A DNA stretch of 64,000 bases, taken from NCBI GenBank assembly GCA_963755155.1, contig CAVWIV010000015.1, positions 186,001 to 250,000 on the forward strand, written 5' to 3'. Under the pieces are notes generated by a model, which had not been told where the DNA came from, did not search any database, and saw only the letters and a program-made list of their open reading frames with translations. Position numbers and translations under genes: made by a program. Source of the DNA: PALSA-612 sp963755155 (GTDB lineage: Bacteria > Actinomycetota > Thermoleophilia > Gaiellales > Gaiellaceae). Positions 24,205-32,869 of the stretch are shown in pieces (the first letter of the stretch is position 1; each line of letters opens with the position of its first letter).

Positions 24205-25908
24205 TTGCAGAGCTCTCGCCTCACCGGCGCCTGCGTACTGCTCGTCTTGGGCGTGCTCAGCGCTGGCGCCGCAGCAGCTCCTCGCGCTGCGACGGCCTCG
24301 CCGGCACGGCCGAACGTCGTCGTGATCATGACCGACGACCAGACCGTCGAGTCGCTGAGGGTGATGCCGAGCGTCGACCGCCTGCTCGTTCGTCGGGGAA
24401 CGTCCTTCACCAATAGCTTCGCGTCGTTCCCGCTCTGCTGCCCGTCGCGGGCAACCTTCCTCACGGGCCAGTACGCGCACAACCACGGGGTGCTCTCGAA
24501 CATGCCGCCCAGCGGAGGGTATGAGGCGCTGGACGGCTCGAACACGCTGCCCGTGTGGCTCCAGCGGGCGGGATATGTCACGGGCCACGTCGGCAGGTAC
24601 CTGAACGGCTACGGCGTCCGGGACGATCTAGAGATCCCGCCCGGCTGGACCGCGTGGATCGCCCCGCCGGCCAACTCGGCATTTCGCTACTACGACTACT
24701 CGCTGAACGAGAACGGCCGACTCGTGTCGTACGGCAGTGACGCGGCCTCCTACCAGACCGACGTGTACGCCCGGAAGGCCGTCGAGCTCGTGCGCGGCTG
24801 GGCGCCTGCCAAGCAGCCGTTCTTCCTCTCCGTGGCGTTCCTCGCACCGCACTCCGGAGGGCCGAAGCCCTCGGGCCGCCCCGGCGCCGGGGCCGTTCCC
24901 GCTCCGAGGCACGCACGACGCTTCGCGTCGGAGCCCCTACCAAGCCCGGAGTCGTTCAACGAGCTGGATGTCTCCGACAAGCCGCAGTTCGTCCGTCACC
25001 TGCCGCGGCTCGAGGGGGCGAGCGTAAGCGACGCGAGGGAGCGCTACCAGCTGCGGCTCGCATCGCTGCTGGCCGTGGACGACGGTGTCGCAGCCATCGC
25101 GGCCGAGCTGGCACGGCACGGTGAGCTCGACGACACGTTGATCGTGTTCACGTCGGACAACGGCTTCTTCCACGGTGAGCACCGCATTCCCGGCGGGAAG
25201 GTCTACGTGTACGAGCCGTCGATCCGCGTGCCGCTCGTGCTGCGAGGCCCCGGCGTCCCCGAGGGCGTCCACTTGCGCCAGGTCGTTGCCAACATCGATC
25301 TCGCTCCGACCATCGTCGAGTCGACCAGCGCCAAGGCCGGAAGGCTGATGGATGGGCGCTCGCTCTGGCCGATCCTTCGCGACACGGGCGTCTTCTGGGG
25401 ACGGGATCTGTTGATCGAGAGCGCACCGCCCGAGTCGAAGTCACTCGCCGTCACGGCCGTGCACACGCCGCGCTGGCGGTACTCCGAGTACACCACGGGC
25501 GAGGTCGAGCTCTACGACCTGTCGCGTGATCCCGATGAGCTGCAGAGCATCCATGCCGACACGGCGAGAGCCCGCTTACGTGCCGACCTCGCGGAGCGGC
25601 TCGCCGCTCTTCGGAAGTGCGCAGGCAGCAATTGCCGACAGGGCCCCGTCCTTCAAGCCACAGCCCGCGTCACGGGCGCGTGCCCGGTCGCCCGCGCTGA
25701 GGTCGGCCTCCGCGGGCCAGACCTCGCTCGCGTCACGCGTGTCCGGTTCCTTCCCTTGAGAGGCCGCATCGTCACCGATGCCGCCCAACCCTTCCGGACC
25801 GAGCTGTCCGTCCGCGCGCGGCAGTCCTACGTCCGGGTGCACTCGTCTATCGACGACGGCCGTGAAGTGACGCACGATCTGCGACTGCCCGGGTGCGCGG
25901 GTGGGTAG
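24205..25908 (+). CDS. Secreted sulfatase, first of three tandem paralogues
   Basis: The start is probably TTG 24205: the next residues form a signal peptide (GACVLLVLGVLSAGAAAAPR) and no ATG or GTG suits. The alkaline-phosphatase-fold sulfatase domain begins NVVVIMTDDQT (metal Asp pair) and has the formylglycine motif LCCPSRATFLTG with Cys78 (C-x-P-x-R), then NHGVLSNMPP, GRYLNGYG, PFFLSVAFLAPHSG and IVFTSDNGFFHGEHRIPGGK (metal Asp-Asn). The last about 110 residues form a cysteine-containing domain (CAGSNCRQGP, CPVARAEVGL). 567 residues. Such enzymes hydrolyse sulfate esters of polysaccharides outside the cell. The next paralogue overlaps by eight bases. Confidence 0.9.
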   Translation: MQSSRLTGACVLLVLGVLSAGAAAAPRAATASPARPNVVVIMTDDQTVESLRVMPSVDRLLVRRGTSFTNSFASFPLCCPSRATFLTGQYAHNHGVLSNMPPSGGYEALDGSNTLPVWLQRAGYVTGHVGRYLNGYGVRDDLEIPPGWTAWIAPPANSAFRYYDYSLNENGRLVSYGSDAASYQTDVYARKAVELVRGWAPAKQPFFLSVAFLAPHSGGPKPSGRPGAGAVPAPRHARRFASEPLPSPESFNELDVSDKPQFVRHLPRLEGASVSDARERYQLRLASLLAVDDGVAAIAAELARHGELDDTLIVFTSDNGFFHGEHRIPGGKVYVYEPSIRVPLVLRGPGVPEGVHLRQVVANIDLAPTIVESTSAKAGRLMDGRSLWPILRDTGVFWGRDLLIESAPPESKSLAVTAVHTPRWRYSEYTTGEVELYDLSRDPDELQSIHADTARARLRADLAERLAALRKCAGSNCRQGPVLQATARVTGACPVARAEVGLRGPDLARVTRVRFLPLRGRIVTDAAQPFRTELSVRARQSYVRVHSSIDDGREVTHDLRLPGCAGG

Positions 25909-27604
25909 GCCGCAGCTCGCGATCGGCAGCCTGCTGTTCTGCGTCGCGGCGGTCACGGCAGGCGCGGCCGCGGCCCCTCGCCGTGCGGCCGCACCCCCCG
26001 TACGACCGAACGTCGTCGTGCTCATGACCGACGACCAGGCGCTCGAGTCGATGCGCGTGATGCCCAACATCGAGCGCCTCCTCGCCCGCCGGGGCACGTC
26101 CTTCACGAACAGCTTCGTCTCGTTTCCCCTGTGCTGTCCTTCCCGGGCGACCTTCCTCACCGGCCAGTACGCCCACAACCACGGCGTGCTCTCCAACTCT
26201 CCGCCCAGCGGGGGTTACGAGAGGCTGGACGGCTCGAACACGCTGCCCGTATGGCTTCAGCGGTCCGGGTACCTCACGGCGCATGTCGGCAAGTACCTGA
26301 ACGGGTACGGGATCCGGAGCCGGACCGAGGTGCCGCCCGGCTGGACGGAGTTCCATGCGCCACCCGCGCCGGACGAGTCCCGGTACTACGACTACTCCTT
26401 GAACCAGAACGGCCGGCTCGAGCGGTACGGAGCCGACCCGGCCTCGTACCAGACGGACGTCCTCGCCCAGAGGTCGGTCGAGCTCCTTCGCCTGTGGGCT
26501 CCTGGCGACGTGCCGTTCTTCATGTCGGTGGGCTTCGGCGCGCCGCACTCGGGAGCGACGCCGTCGGCGACCGGACAGACGCGCGTCGCTACTCCGGCGC
26601 CGCGGCACGCAGGCCGGTTCGCGGCGGAGCCGCTGCCGCGCCCGCCGTCGTTCAACGAGGCCGACATGTCCGACAAGCCGGTCTTCGTACGGAACCTGCC
26701 GTTGCTGGACGCGGCTGGAATCGCCGCTGCCACGGAGCGCTACCGCTTGCGGCTGGAGTCGCTGCTGGCCGTGGACGAGGCCGTCGCTCTGATCGTCGAC
26801 GAGCTTGCGAGGCTCGGCGAGCTCGAGAACACGCTCATCGTGTTCACGTCCGACAACGGGTTCTTCCACGGCGAGCACCGAATCCCCGACGGCAAGATCG
26901 CCTTCTACTCGCCGTCCATCCGCGTTCCGCTCATCCTGCGGGGGCCCGGCGTCCCCTCAGGCATCCGCCTTCGCCAGCCCGTGTCCAACGTCGACCTGGC
27001 TCCCACGATCGTGGCCGCGGCAAGGGCCAAAGCGGAGAGGACGATGGACGGCAGGTCGCTCTGGCCGATCCTCGGAGATCGCGGACTCTTCTGGGGCCGT
27101 ACGCTTCTGCTGGAGACGGCGGCCGCCGGCGGGTCGGCGCTCGCGGCCAGGGCGGTGCAGACGCCGCGCTGGGTGTACACCGAGTACGTCAACAGGGAGG
27201 CAGAGCTGTACGACCTGTCGAATGATCCTCACGAGATGCGCAGCATCCATGCCGATCCGTCGAAGGCCGCCGTTCGCGCCGATTTCGCGCGGAGGCTCGC
27301 TGCGTTGCGGTCGTGCGCAGGAAGCAACTGCCGTCAGGGCCCCGCCCTCGTACCGACGGTGCGCGTCAGCGGCAAGTGCCCCACGGCGCGGGCCGAGATC
27401 GGGCTGCGGGGGGCAGATCTCGGTCGGGTGACGCGCGTCATCTTCCTCGTGGGGAACACGCGCCTCGCCGTCGACCGCGCTGTGCCGTTTCGCGCCACCC
27501 TGCGGCTGCGCCCGCGGCCGACCGTCGTCCGCGTGCACTCCGTGCTCGACGACGGCCGCGAGGTGACGCACGACAAGCGTACGCCGGGGTGCTCGCGTGC
27601 GTAA
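25901..27604 (+). CDS. Secreted sulfatase, second tandem paralogue
   Basis: The 567-residue protein starts at GTG 25901 inside the previous gene. It has the same plan: signal peptide (AIGSLLFCVAAVTAGAAAAP), metal site VLMTDDQALES, formylglycine motif with Cys78 in LCCPSRATFLTG, KYLNGYGIRSRTEVPPGW, VFTSDNGFFHGEHRIPDGK and a C-terminal domain with CAGSNCRQGPALV. It is very close to its neighbours over the catalytic core and diverges most in the C-terminal domain, so the copies have probably specialised for different glycans. All catalytic residues are intact. Confidence 0.9.
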   Translation: MGRPQLAIGSLLFCVAAVTAGAAAAPRRAAAPPVRPNVVVLMTDDQALESMRVMPNIERLLARRGTSFTNSFVSFPLCCPSRATFLTGQYAHNHGVLSNSPPSGGYERLDGSNTLPVWLQRSGYLTAHVGKYLNGYGIRSRTEVPPGWTEFHAPPAPDESRYYDYSLNQNGRLERYGADPASYQTDVLAQRSVELLRLWAPGDVPFFMSVGFGAPHSGATPSATGQTRVATPAPRHAGRFAAEPLPRPPSFNEADMSDKPVFVRNLPLLDAAGIAAATERYRLRLESLLAVDEAVALIVDELARLGELENTLIVFTSDNGFFHGEHRIPDGKIAFYSPSIRVPLILRGPGVPSGIRLRQPVSNVDLAPTIVAAARAKAERTMDGRSLWPILGDRGLFWGRTLLLETAAAGGSALAARAVQTPRWVYTEYVNREAELYDLSNDPHEMRSIHADPSKAAVRADFARRLAALRSCAGSNCRQGPALVPTVRVSGKCPTARAEIGLRGADLGRVTRVIFLVGNTRLAVDRAVPFRATLRLRPRPTVVRVHSVLDDGREVTHDKRTPGCSRA

Positions 27605-29372
27605 GGCGCTTTCGATAGCCGGCGTGCTGCTGGCCGTCGCCGCCGTCTCGTCGGGCGGGGCAGGGGCTCCGACCGCCCACTCGGCGCCGCCGAAACGGCC
27701 GAACATCGTCGTGATCATGACCGACGACCAGACGGTCGAGTCGATCCGGGTCATGAAGAACGTCAAGCGGCTGCTCGTCGCCCAGGGAACGTCCTTCGAC
27801 AACAGCTTCGCGTCGTTCGCGCTCTGCTGCCCGTCCCGGGCGACCTTCCTGACCGGCCAGTACGCGCACAACCACGGCGTGCTCTCGAACAAGCCGCCCT
27901 ACGGTGGCTACTACGCGCTCGACTCGGAGAACACGCTCCCCGTGTGGCTCAGGCGCGCGGGCTACGAGACGATCCACGTCGGCAAGTACCTGAACGGGTA
28001 CGGCGACCTCGACAAGCGCGAGATCCCGGCTGGCTGGACAGAGTGGCACGGCGCCGTCAACAACTCCGCGTACCAGTTCTACGGCTACACGATGAACGAG
28101 AACGGGACGCTCGTGAAGTACGGCAGGGATCCGGCGTCGTACCAGACCGACGTCTACGCGGACAAGGCCGTGGAGATCGTGCGCCGTCGTGCGCCCGCGC
28201 GAAAGCCGTTCTTCCTGTGGGTCTCGTTCCTCGCCCCGCACGTGGGTGGGCCGCCGACGCCCGGCCGCTCCGCCCTGACGACGTTGCCCGCGCCCAGGCA
28301 CATCGGCCGCTTCGCCGCCTCGCCGCTGCCCACGCCGCCGTCGTTCAACGAGGACGACGTCTCGGACAAGCCGGGCGGGATCCGCCTGCGGCCGCCGCTG
28401 AACGCCCGCCAGGTGGCCGCCATCACCGAGCGCTACCAGCTGCGGCTCGAGTCGCTGCTGGCCGTGGACGAGGCAGTCGGCAGGATCGTCGCGGCGCTCA
28501 AGAAGAAGGGCGAGCTGTCGCGCACGCTCATCGTCTTTACGTCCGACAACGGCTTCCTGCACGGGGAGCATCGCATCCCGATCGGCAAGGAGAGGCCCTA
28601 CGAGCCGTCGACGCGGGTGCCGCTCGTCGTCCGCGGCCCTGGCGTCCCCGCCGGGCTCCGGCTGCGCCAGCCCGTGGCCAACATCGACGTCGCGCCCACG
28701 CTCGTCGCGGCCGCGCGCACGCGCGCCGGCCTGCGCATGGACGGCCGTTCGCTATGGCCCCTCTTCGCCGACCCGGGCATCTTCTGGGGCCGCGACCTGC
28801 TGCACGAGGGGCCGTTGACCGCGGATGCCGAGACGAAGTTCACGGCCTTGCGCACGCCCCGCTGGCTCTACGTCCGCTATCTGACCGGAGGCGAGGAGCT
28901 CTACGACCTGCTCGTCGATCCCAACCAGCTCACGAACCTCCGCACCGACCCGGTTGCAGCCCCGGTGCGCCTGGACCTTCGCGGGCGGCTCACGGGCTTC
29001 CGGAGCTGTGTCGGCGCCGACTGCCGCCGCGGCCCCGAGCTCGCGCTGGCTGTGGAGCTGGCCGGCGAGTGCCCGTCGGCCACGGCAAAGCTCGCCCTGG
29101 CGGCCGTCGACCCGGGCTCAGTCGCCCAGGCGCGACTGCTGCTGCCCGGAGAGATCGTCGAGCTGGCCGCCCCGTGGGAGGCCGTCCGGCCGCTCGGGCC
29201 CGCGGTCGCGAACGTCCGCGCCCACGTCGTCTTCAAGGACGGCCGCGAGATGACCCGGGACGCGGTACTGCCCGCCTGCCCGCCTGCGCTAGCTACGACA
29301 GCTTCTCGCGCCAGGCGAGCACGTCGTGCAGCAGGCCGAGGTCGTAGTCAGGCCCGTCCGCCGAGACGATGA
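27597..29372 (+). CDS. Secreted sulfatase, third tandem paralogue
   Basis: The 591-residue protein starts at GTG 27597, overlapping the second copy by eight bases exactly as the second overlaps the first. Signal peptide (ALSIAGVLLAVAAVSSGGAG), VVIMTDDQTVES, formylglycine Cys77 in LCCPSRATFLTG, KYLNGYGDLDKREIPAGW and FTSDNGFLHGEHRIPIGKER are present. The C-terminal domain (CVGADCRRGPELA) is again the most divergent part. The last about 25 residues are arginine-rich and overlap the 3' end of the convergent oxidoreductase gene by 80 bases, so the true functional end may be earlier. Confidence 0.88.
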   Translation: MRKALSIAGVLLAVAAVSSGGAGAPTAHSAPPKRPNIVVIMTDDQTVESIRVMKNVKRLLVAQGTSFDNSFASFALCCPSRATFLTGQYAHNHGVLSNKPPYGGYYALDSENTLPVWLRRAGYETIHVGKYLNGYGDLDKREIPAGWTEWHGAVNNSAYQFYGYTMNENGTLVKYGRDPASYQTDVYADKAVEIVRRRAPARKPFFLWVSFLAPHVGGPPTPGRSALTTLPAPRHIGRFAASPLPTPPSFNEDDVSDKPGGIRLRPPLNARQVAAITERYQLRLESLLAVDEAVGRIVAALKKKGELSRTLIVFTSDNGFLHGEHRIPIGKERPYEPSTRVPLVVRGPGVPAGLRLRQPVANIDVAPTLVAAARTRAGLRMDGRSLWPLFADPGIFWGRDLLHEGPLTADAETKFTALRTPRWLYVRYLTGGEELYDLLVDPNQLTNLRTDPVAAPVRLDLRGRLTGFRSCVGADCRRGPELALAVELAGECPSATAKLALAAVDPGSVAQARLLLPGEIVELAAPWEAVRPLGPAVANVRAHVVFKDGREMTRDAVLPACPPALATTASRARRARRAAGRGRSQARPPRR

Positions 29373-30057
29373 GGTGCGTGATGCCCGCCTCGACGAGCGC
29401 GTCGATGTCGTCCTCGTTCTCCCGGCGGATCGACGTGCTGCGCTCGATCTGTGCCGGATCCCGTCCGACCTTCTCGCACCAGTCGTCGAGCACGCCGCTC
29501 AGCTCCCGCATCGTCTCCACGTCGCCGAAGCCGTGCCAGATGTCCGCGTGCTCGGCGGTGATGCGAAGCGTCACCTTCTTGCCGCGGCCGCCGATGCAGA
29601 TCGGAATGCGCCTGCTGGGCGGCGGGTTGAGCTTCCCCCAGCGCTCCTTGATGATCGGCAGGTCGCGGTCGAGGTCGCGCAGCCGGCTGCCGACCGTGCC
29701 GAACTCGTAGCCGTACTCCTCGTAGTCGCGCTCGAACCACCCCGACCCGATGCCGAGGATGAGGCGTCCAGCGGAGATGTGGTCGCAGGTGCGCGCCATG
29801 TCCGCGAGGAGGCTCGGGTTGCGATACGAGTTGCAGGTGACGAGGGCGCCGACCTCCGCGCGCTCCGTCGCCTCCGCGAGCGCGGCCAGCACCGTCCAGC
29901 ACTCGAAGTGCTTCCCGTCCGGGTCACCGCTCAGCGGGAAGAAGTGATCCCACGTCCACAGCGACTCGACACCGAGCCGCTCAGCCTCGAGCCAGGCGGC
30001 GCGCATATCGCTCCAGTCGCCGTGCTGCGGCAGCGAGCGATAGCCGATCCTGACCAT
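29293..30057 (-). CDS. LLM-class (F420-dependent type) oxidoreductase
   Basis: The 254-residue TIM-barrel protein has the luciferase-like order: MVRIGYRSLPQHGDWSDMRA, ESLWTWDHFFPLSGDPDGKH, VGALVTCNSYRNPSLLADMA, ISAGRLILGIGSGWFERDYE YG and IPICIGGRGKKVTLRITAEH. The stretch ISAGRLILGIGSGW is diagnostic of the F420-dependent branch. Substrate unknown. It is divergent from a Rieske oxygenase gene, and the two starts are 28 bases or less apart, suggesting a shared regulatory region and perhaps a joint catabolic role; that is inference. Confidence 0.88.
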   Translation of the reverse strand: MVRIGYRSLPQHGDWSDMRAAWLEAERLGVESLWTWDHFFPLSGDPDGKHFECWTVLAALAEATERAEVGALVTCNSYRNPSLLADMARTCDHISAGRLILGIGSGWFERDYEEYGYEFGTVGSRLRDLDRDLPIIKERWGKLNPPPSRRIPICIGGRGKKVTLRITAEHADIWHGFGDVETMRELSGVLDDWCEKVGRDPAQIERSTSIRRENEDDIDALVEAGITHLIVSADGPDYDLGLLHDVLAWREKLS

Positions 30058-30064
30058 GGCAGTG

Positions 30065-30070
30065 ACTCTA
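30065..30070 (-). promoter_or_regulatory. -10 box (TAGAGT) of the LLM oxidoreductase gene
   Basis: On the minus strand TAGAGT ends seven bases before ATG 30057. It lies inside the region that an upstream start of the Rieske gene would occupy, which supports the later GTG start for that gene. Confidence 0.45.
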
Positions 30071-30085
30071 CGTCACAATTCGCCC

Positions 30086-31108
30086 GTGGAAACGCTGCCC
30101 TGGGAGTGGTACGTGTCGCCGGACGTGCTCCGGGCCGAGCAGGAGCAGATCTTCCGTCGGGCGTGGCACTACGGGGGCCCGGCGGAGTGGGCAGCCGAGC
30201 CGGGTGAGCGCTTCCCGTGCCGTGCCGGAGACGTGCCGCTCGTCGTCGTGCGCGATCGCGACGCGACGCTCCGCGCATTCGTCAACGTCTGCCGCCACCG
30301 CGGCTCGGTGATCGTCTCGGAGCGGGGTAAGCGGGAGACGCTCCAGTGCCCGTACCACGCCTGGACGTACGACCTCGACGGCCGGCTGCGATCGGCGCCG
30401 CGGTCGGAGCGCGAGGAGTCCTTCGAGCCGGCCGAGCTCGGGCTCGTGCCCGCCGCTGTGGCGGAGTGGGGGCCGTTCGTCTTCGTGAACGCCGATCCAG
30501 GTGCAGCGCCGCTCGCAGATGCGCTCGGCGAGGTTCCCGAGCTGCTCGCCCGTGCGGGCACCGACGTGGACGAGCTCGTGTTCCGGGAGCGCACTACGTA
30601 CGCCCTCGCGGCGAACTGGAAGATCGCCGTCGAGAACTACCTCGAGTGCTACCACTGCGCGGTCGCGCATCCCGGCTTCGCGCGGCTCGTCGACGTCGAT
30701 CCGGACGCGTACGTGCTCGAGTCGGGAGAGGGCCGCTGGAGCCAGTACGGGCGTGCGCGCTCGGGCGACGGCGCGTGTCAGTTCCATCTCGTCTGGCCGG
30801 CCCTGAAGATCAACGTCTATCCGGGCTCCGCGAACTTCTCGATCGGCCCGGTCTGGCCGGATGCCCCCGAGCGCACGGCCGGCTATCTCGACTACTTCTT
30901 CGGCGCGGAGGTGTCGGACGCCGACGCGGCCGAGCTGATCGCGTTCGACGACCAGGTGGGCCGTGAGGACACGGAGCTCGTCGAGTCGGTTCAGCGCGGC
31001 GTTCGTTCCGGACTCATCGTGCACGGACGGCTCCTCGTCGACTCCGAGCACCTCATCGCGAGCTTCCAGGAACGCGTGCGAAACGCAGTGTCCGTGCGCA
31101 CTTTGTAA
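30086..31108 (+). CDS. Rieske-type aromatic-ring-hydroxylating dioxygenase, alpha subunit
   Basis: The 340-residue protein has a Rieske [2Fe-2S] domain with ligands in NVCRHRGS (C-x-H) and QCPYHAWTYD (C-x-x-H), followed by the catalytic domain with the mononuclear iron histidines in ENYLECYHCAVAHPGF. Such oxygenases hydroxylate aromatic rings or demethylate quaternary amines, for example choline-like compounds; the type cannot be settled here. GTG 30086 is preferred over ATG 30056 because the latter overlaps the start of the divergent gene and its -10 box. No ferredoxin or reductase gene is adjacent. Confidence 0.9.
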   Translation: METLPWEWYVSPDVLRAEQEQIFRRAWHYGGPAEWAAEPGERFPCRAGDVPLVVVRDRDATLRAFVNVCRHRGSVIVSERGKRETLQCPYHAWTYDLDGRLRSAPRSEREESFEPAELGLVPAAVAEWGPFVFVNADPGAAPLADALGEVPELLARAGTDVDELVFRERTTYALAANWKIAVENYLECYHCAVAHPGFARLVDVDPDAYVLESGEGRWSQYGRARSGDGACQFHLVWPALKINVYPGSANFSIGPVWPDAPERTAGYLDYFFGAEVSDADAAELIAFDDQVGREDTELVESVQRGVRSGLIVHGRLLVDSEHLIASFQERVRNAVSVRTL

Positions 31109-31183
31109 CAGCTGTTCGCAGTTCCCCAACAGGCAGTCAACAGAGTCGCAACGCCCTTTTTGCAGGGTTTTTACTCAAGTCTC

Positions 31184-31213
31184 TGGACACCTGTCCGATG
31201 ACGTAGCTACGGT
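31184..31213 (+). promoter_or_regulatory. Promoter of the Rpf-like secreted-protein gene, with overlapping dyad
   Basis: TGGACA (31184-31189), an 18-base spacer and TACGGT (31208-31213) form a plausible housekeeping promoter. The perfect dyad GGACA-CC-TGTCC at 31186-31197 overlaps the -35 element and could bind a regulator. About 95 bases of leader separate it from the GTG at 31308; I could not fit a c-di-AMP riboswitch there. Confidence 0.45.
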
Positions 31214-31307
31214 ATAGCCTTACTTCGTAACAACCAGCGACGGCCCCGTGCACAGCTTGGTGGGCGGCACAGGTTTGGTCATCGCGTTCAGCAGTCAAGG
31301 AGGCAGC

Positions 31308-31916
31308 GTGCGCTCGAGGCGATCACGCTTGCTGCTGCCCGTCGTTTTCGTCGGGTTGGCAGCGGCAATTGGCAGTGTGATGTTGGGAAGTACCGCAGGT
31401 GCGTCAGTTGCATCCGCGCCGCGGCCGTCGACCGACAACGGCGAGGCGTCTGCGCCTCGCGTGCTCTCGAAGGTCGACCGCCGGGTGATCCGGCGGATCA
31501 AGAACCAGCGCGACTCCACGTGGCGCTGGCAGACGGTGATGTTCAAGCCGCGGACGCCGTACCACGGCGCAGCGGAGACGACGCAGAGCGACGCGTACCG
31601 TCGCTGGGTGCTGCGCGTCTGGGAGGACCGCGCGAAGGTCGCATGGCGGAAGGCGACGCGGCCGCCTCACTACGACGAGTGGATGTGCATCCACCGCTAC
31701 GAGGGCAGCTGGGTCGACCCCAACGCGCCGTACTACGGCGGTCTCCAGATGGACATGTCGTTCCAGCGCGCGTACGGCTGGAACCTGCTGCAGACGAAGG
31801 GCACAGCCGACAACTGGTCGCCGCTCGAGCAGATGTGGGTGGCCGAGCGCGCGTACTCGTCGGGACGCGGCTTCTACCCGTGGCCGAACACCGCGCGTTA
31901 TTGCAACTTGATCTGA
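31308..31916 (+). CDS. Secreted transglycosylase-like (Rpf-like) protein
   Basis: The 202-residue protein starts at GTG 31308, six bases after AAGGAGG; in-frame ATG 31248 lacks a ribosome-binding site. A signal peptide (LLLPVVFVGLAAAIGSVML) is followed by a basic linker (KVDRRVIRRIKNQRDSTWRW) and a C-terminal domain with CIHRYEGSWVDPNAPYYGGL QMD and ERAYSSGRGFYPWPNTARYC, the pattern of resuscitation-promoting-factor-like lysozyme folds (the E in RYEGSW is the candidate catalytic acid; two cysteines close the fold). It would cut peptidoglycan outside the cell. Confidence 0.8.
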   Translation: MRSRRSRLLLPVVFVGLAAAIGSVMLGSTAGASVASAPRPSTDNGEASAPRVLSKVDRRVIRRIKNQRDSTWRWQTVMFKPRTPYHGAAETTQSDAYRRWVLRVWEDRAKVAWRKATRPPHYDEWMCIHRYEGSWVDPNAPYYGGLQMDMSFQRAYGWNLLQTKGTADNWSPLEQMWVAERAYSSGRGFYPWPNTARYCNLI

Positions 31917-31926
31917 CGCCGCGGCG

Positions 31927-32379
31927 CTAGCTGCCGACGATCTGGACGAGCCAGCGCCGGTCGCGCTCGCGGTCGAGCTCGAGGAAGAGCACGCGCTGCC
32001 ACTCGCCGAGCAGGAGCTCGCCGTCGCGTACGGGGATCGACTCGCCGGCGGTGCCGAGCAGCATCGCCATGCAGTGGGAGTGGCCGTTCGCGAACTCGAC
32101 GTCCTCGGGGCAGATGTTCTCCGTGCGCTTGTCCCAGTCGTCGTGCGCGTAGTACTCGTCGTGAGGCACGAGCTGTCGCAGCAGGTCGACGAAGCTGTCG
32201 AGAAAGCCGTTGTGCGGCTCCGTGATGCGGATGCAGCACGTCGTGTGCGGCGAGTAGACGCAGACGATCCCGTCGCGCACGCCGCTCTCGCGAACCGAGG
32301 CCGCGACGTCGTCCGTGATGTCGTGGACGCGCATCCCGCCCGACGTGCGCATCTCCGTCTCGCGCTGGAAAACCTTCAC
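31927..32379 (-). CDS. YjbQ/UPF0047 family protein
   Basis: The 150-residue protein contains the family signatures YSPHTTCCIRITE and EFANGHSHCMAMLLG TAGESIPV, with three histidines clustered at a metal site. Members complement thiamine-phosphate synthase weakly in E. coli, but the physiological role is unsettled. Full length, ATG 32379, no operon partner: the secreted transglycosylase gene converges with it and tRNA-Met lies 27 bases upstream on the other strand. Confidence 0.92.
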   Translation of the reverse strand: MKVFQRETEMRTSGGMRVHDITDDVAASVRESGVRDGIVCVYSPHTTCCIRITEPHNGFLDSFVDLLRQLVPHDEYYAHDDWDKRTENICPEDVEFANGHSHCMAMLLGTAGESIPVRDGELLLGEWQRVLFLELDRERDRRWLVQIVGS

Positions 32380-32406
32380 GATCGAGAGGGTAACCTAGCC
32401 GCAGTC

Positions 32407-32480
32407 GGGCCCGTAGCTCAGCTGGTTAGAGCAGCGGACTCATAATCCGTCGGTCCCTGGTTCGAGTCCAGGCGGGCCCA
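32407..32480 (+). tRNA. tRNA-Met (anticodon CAT)
   Basis: The 74-nt cloverleaf has acceptor arms GGGCCCG and CGGGCCC, D arm GCTCAGCTGGTTAGAGC, anticodon loop CTCATAA with CAT, and T arm CTGG-TTCGAGT-CCAG. The discriminator is A and CCA is not encoded. The acceptor is fully paired at the top, which excludes initiator tRNA; elongator Met is likeliest, with Ile2 (lysidine-modified CAT) as the alternative. Confidence 0.93.
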
Positions 32481-32869
32481 TTCATCCCTCGCCCGCTTCG
32501 CTTTCCGCTCGGGGGTGCGGCCTTCGGCCGCGCGTCCGGGCGAACGTGCGCGAGCCGCTCCGTTATCGGGTAGCGAGCGCGATCCACGATCGCGTAGAAC
32601 ATCGCCCAGATCGGGTCGCTCGTCGCCAAGACGGCCTTCTGGTGACCGAACGGTGCGAAGTCGATTGGCCGCCTGGGCTCGAAGGACTCGATGTTCGGAT
32701 CGCCGGTTCCGTGAAAGGCGATCTCGCGGCGATCGGCAATTCCGCACAGGAGCTCCCAGAGTGAGACGTCGCCGTCATGGCGAATCACCGTGTCCGCATC
32801 CGGTTGGCCATCTTCTGGCTGCGAGAGAAACGCCTCGATCGCCGAGCGCGTGGCGCTGTCCAAGCTCAT
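32481..32869 (-). pseudogene. Truncated gene of unknown family, ending against tRNA-Met
   Basis: From ATG 32869 about 100 residues look like a real protein: MSLDSATRSAIEAFLSQPED, LWELLCGIADRREIAFHGTG, then ESFEPRRPIDFAPFGHQKAV and IWAMFYAIVDRARYP. I recall this last pattern from unknown-function bacterial proteins, where it continues for another 50-100 residues; I cannot confirm it here. After about 32570 the sequence turns into low-complexity arginine/proline codons and the open frame runs antisense through the tRNA, so the 3' part is missing. It is probably the remnant of an insertion beside the tRNA gene. Confidence 0.45.

Noticed and set aside
22916..24205. 429-residue minus-strand protein joining the hydrolase to upstream sequence
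   Set aside because: The upstream part is the antisense of the AhpD-like gene; homology begins at 23581.
31109..31307. c-di-AMP (ydaO-type) riboswitch before the Rpf-like gene
   Set aside because: The context would suit it, but I cannot find the conserved core elements; only a weak CCCT/AGGG hairpin with T-run at about 31154-31172 is seen.
32407..32480. tRNA-Ile2 (CAT) or initiator tRNA
   Set aside because: The acceptor is fully paired at position 1-72, which excludes the initiator; the anticodon stem matches elongator Met better, though Ile2 cannot be fully excluded.
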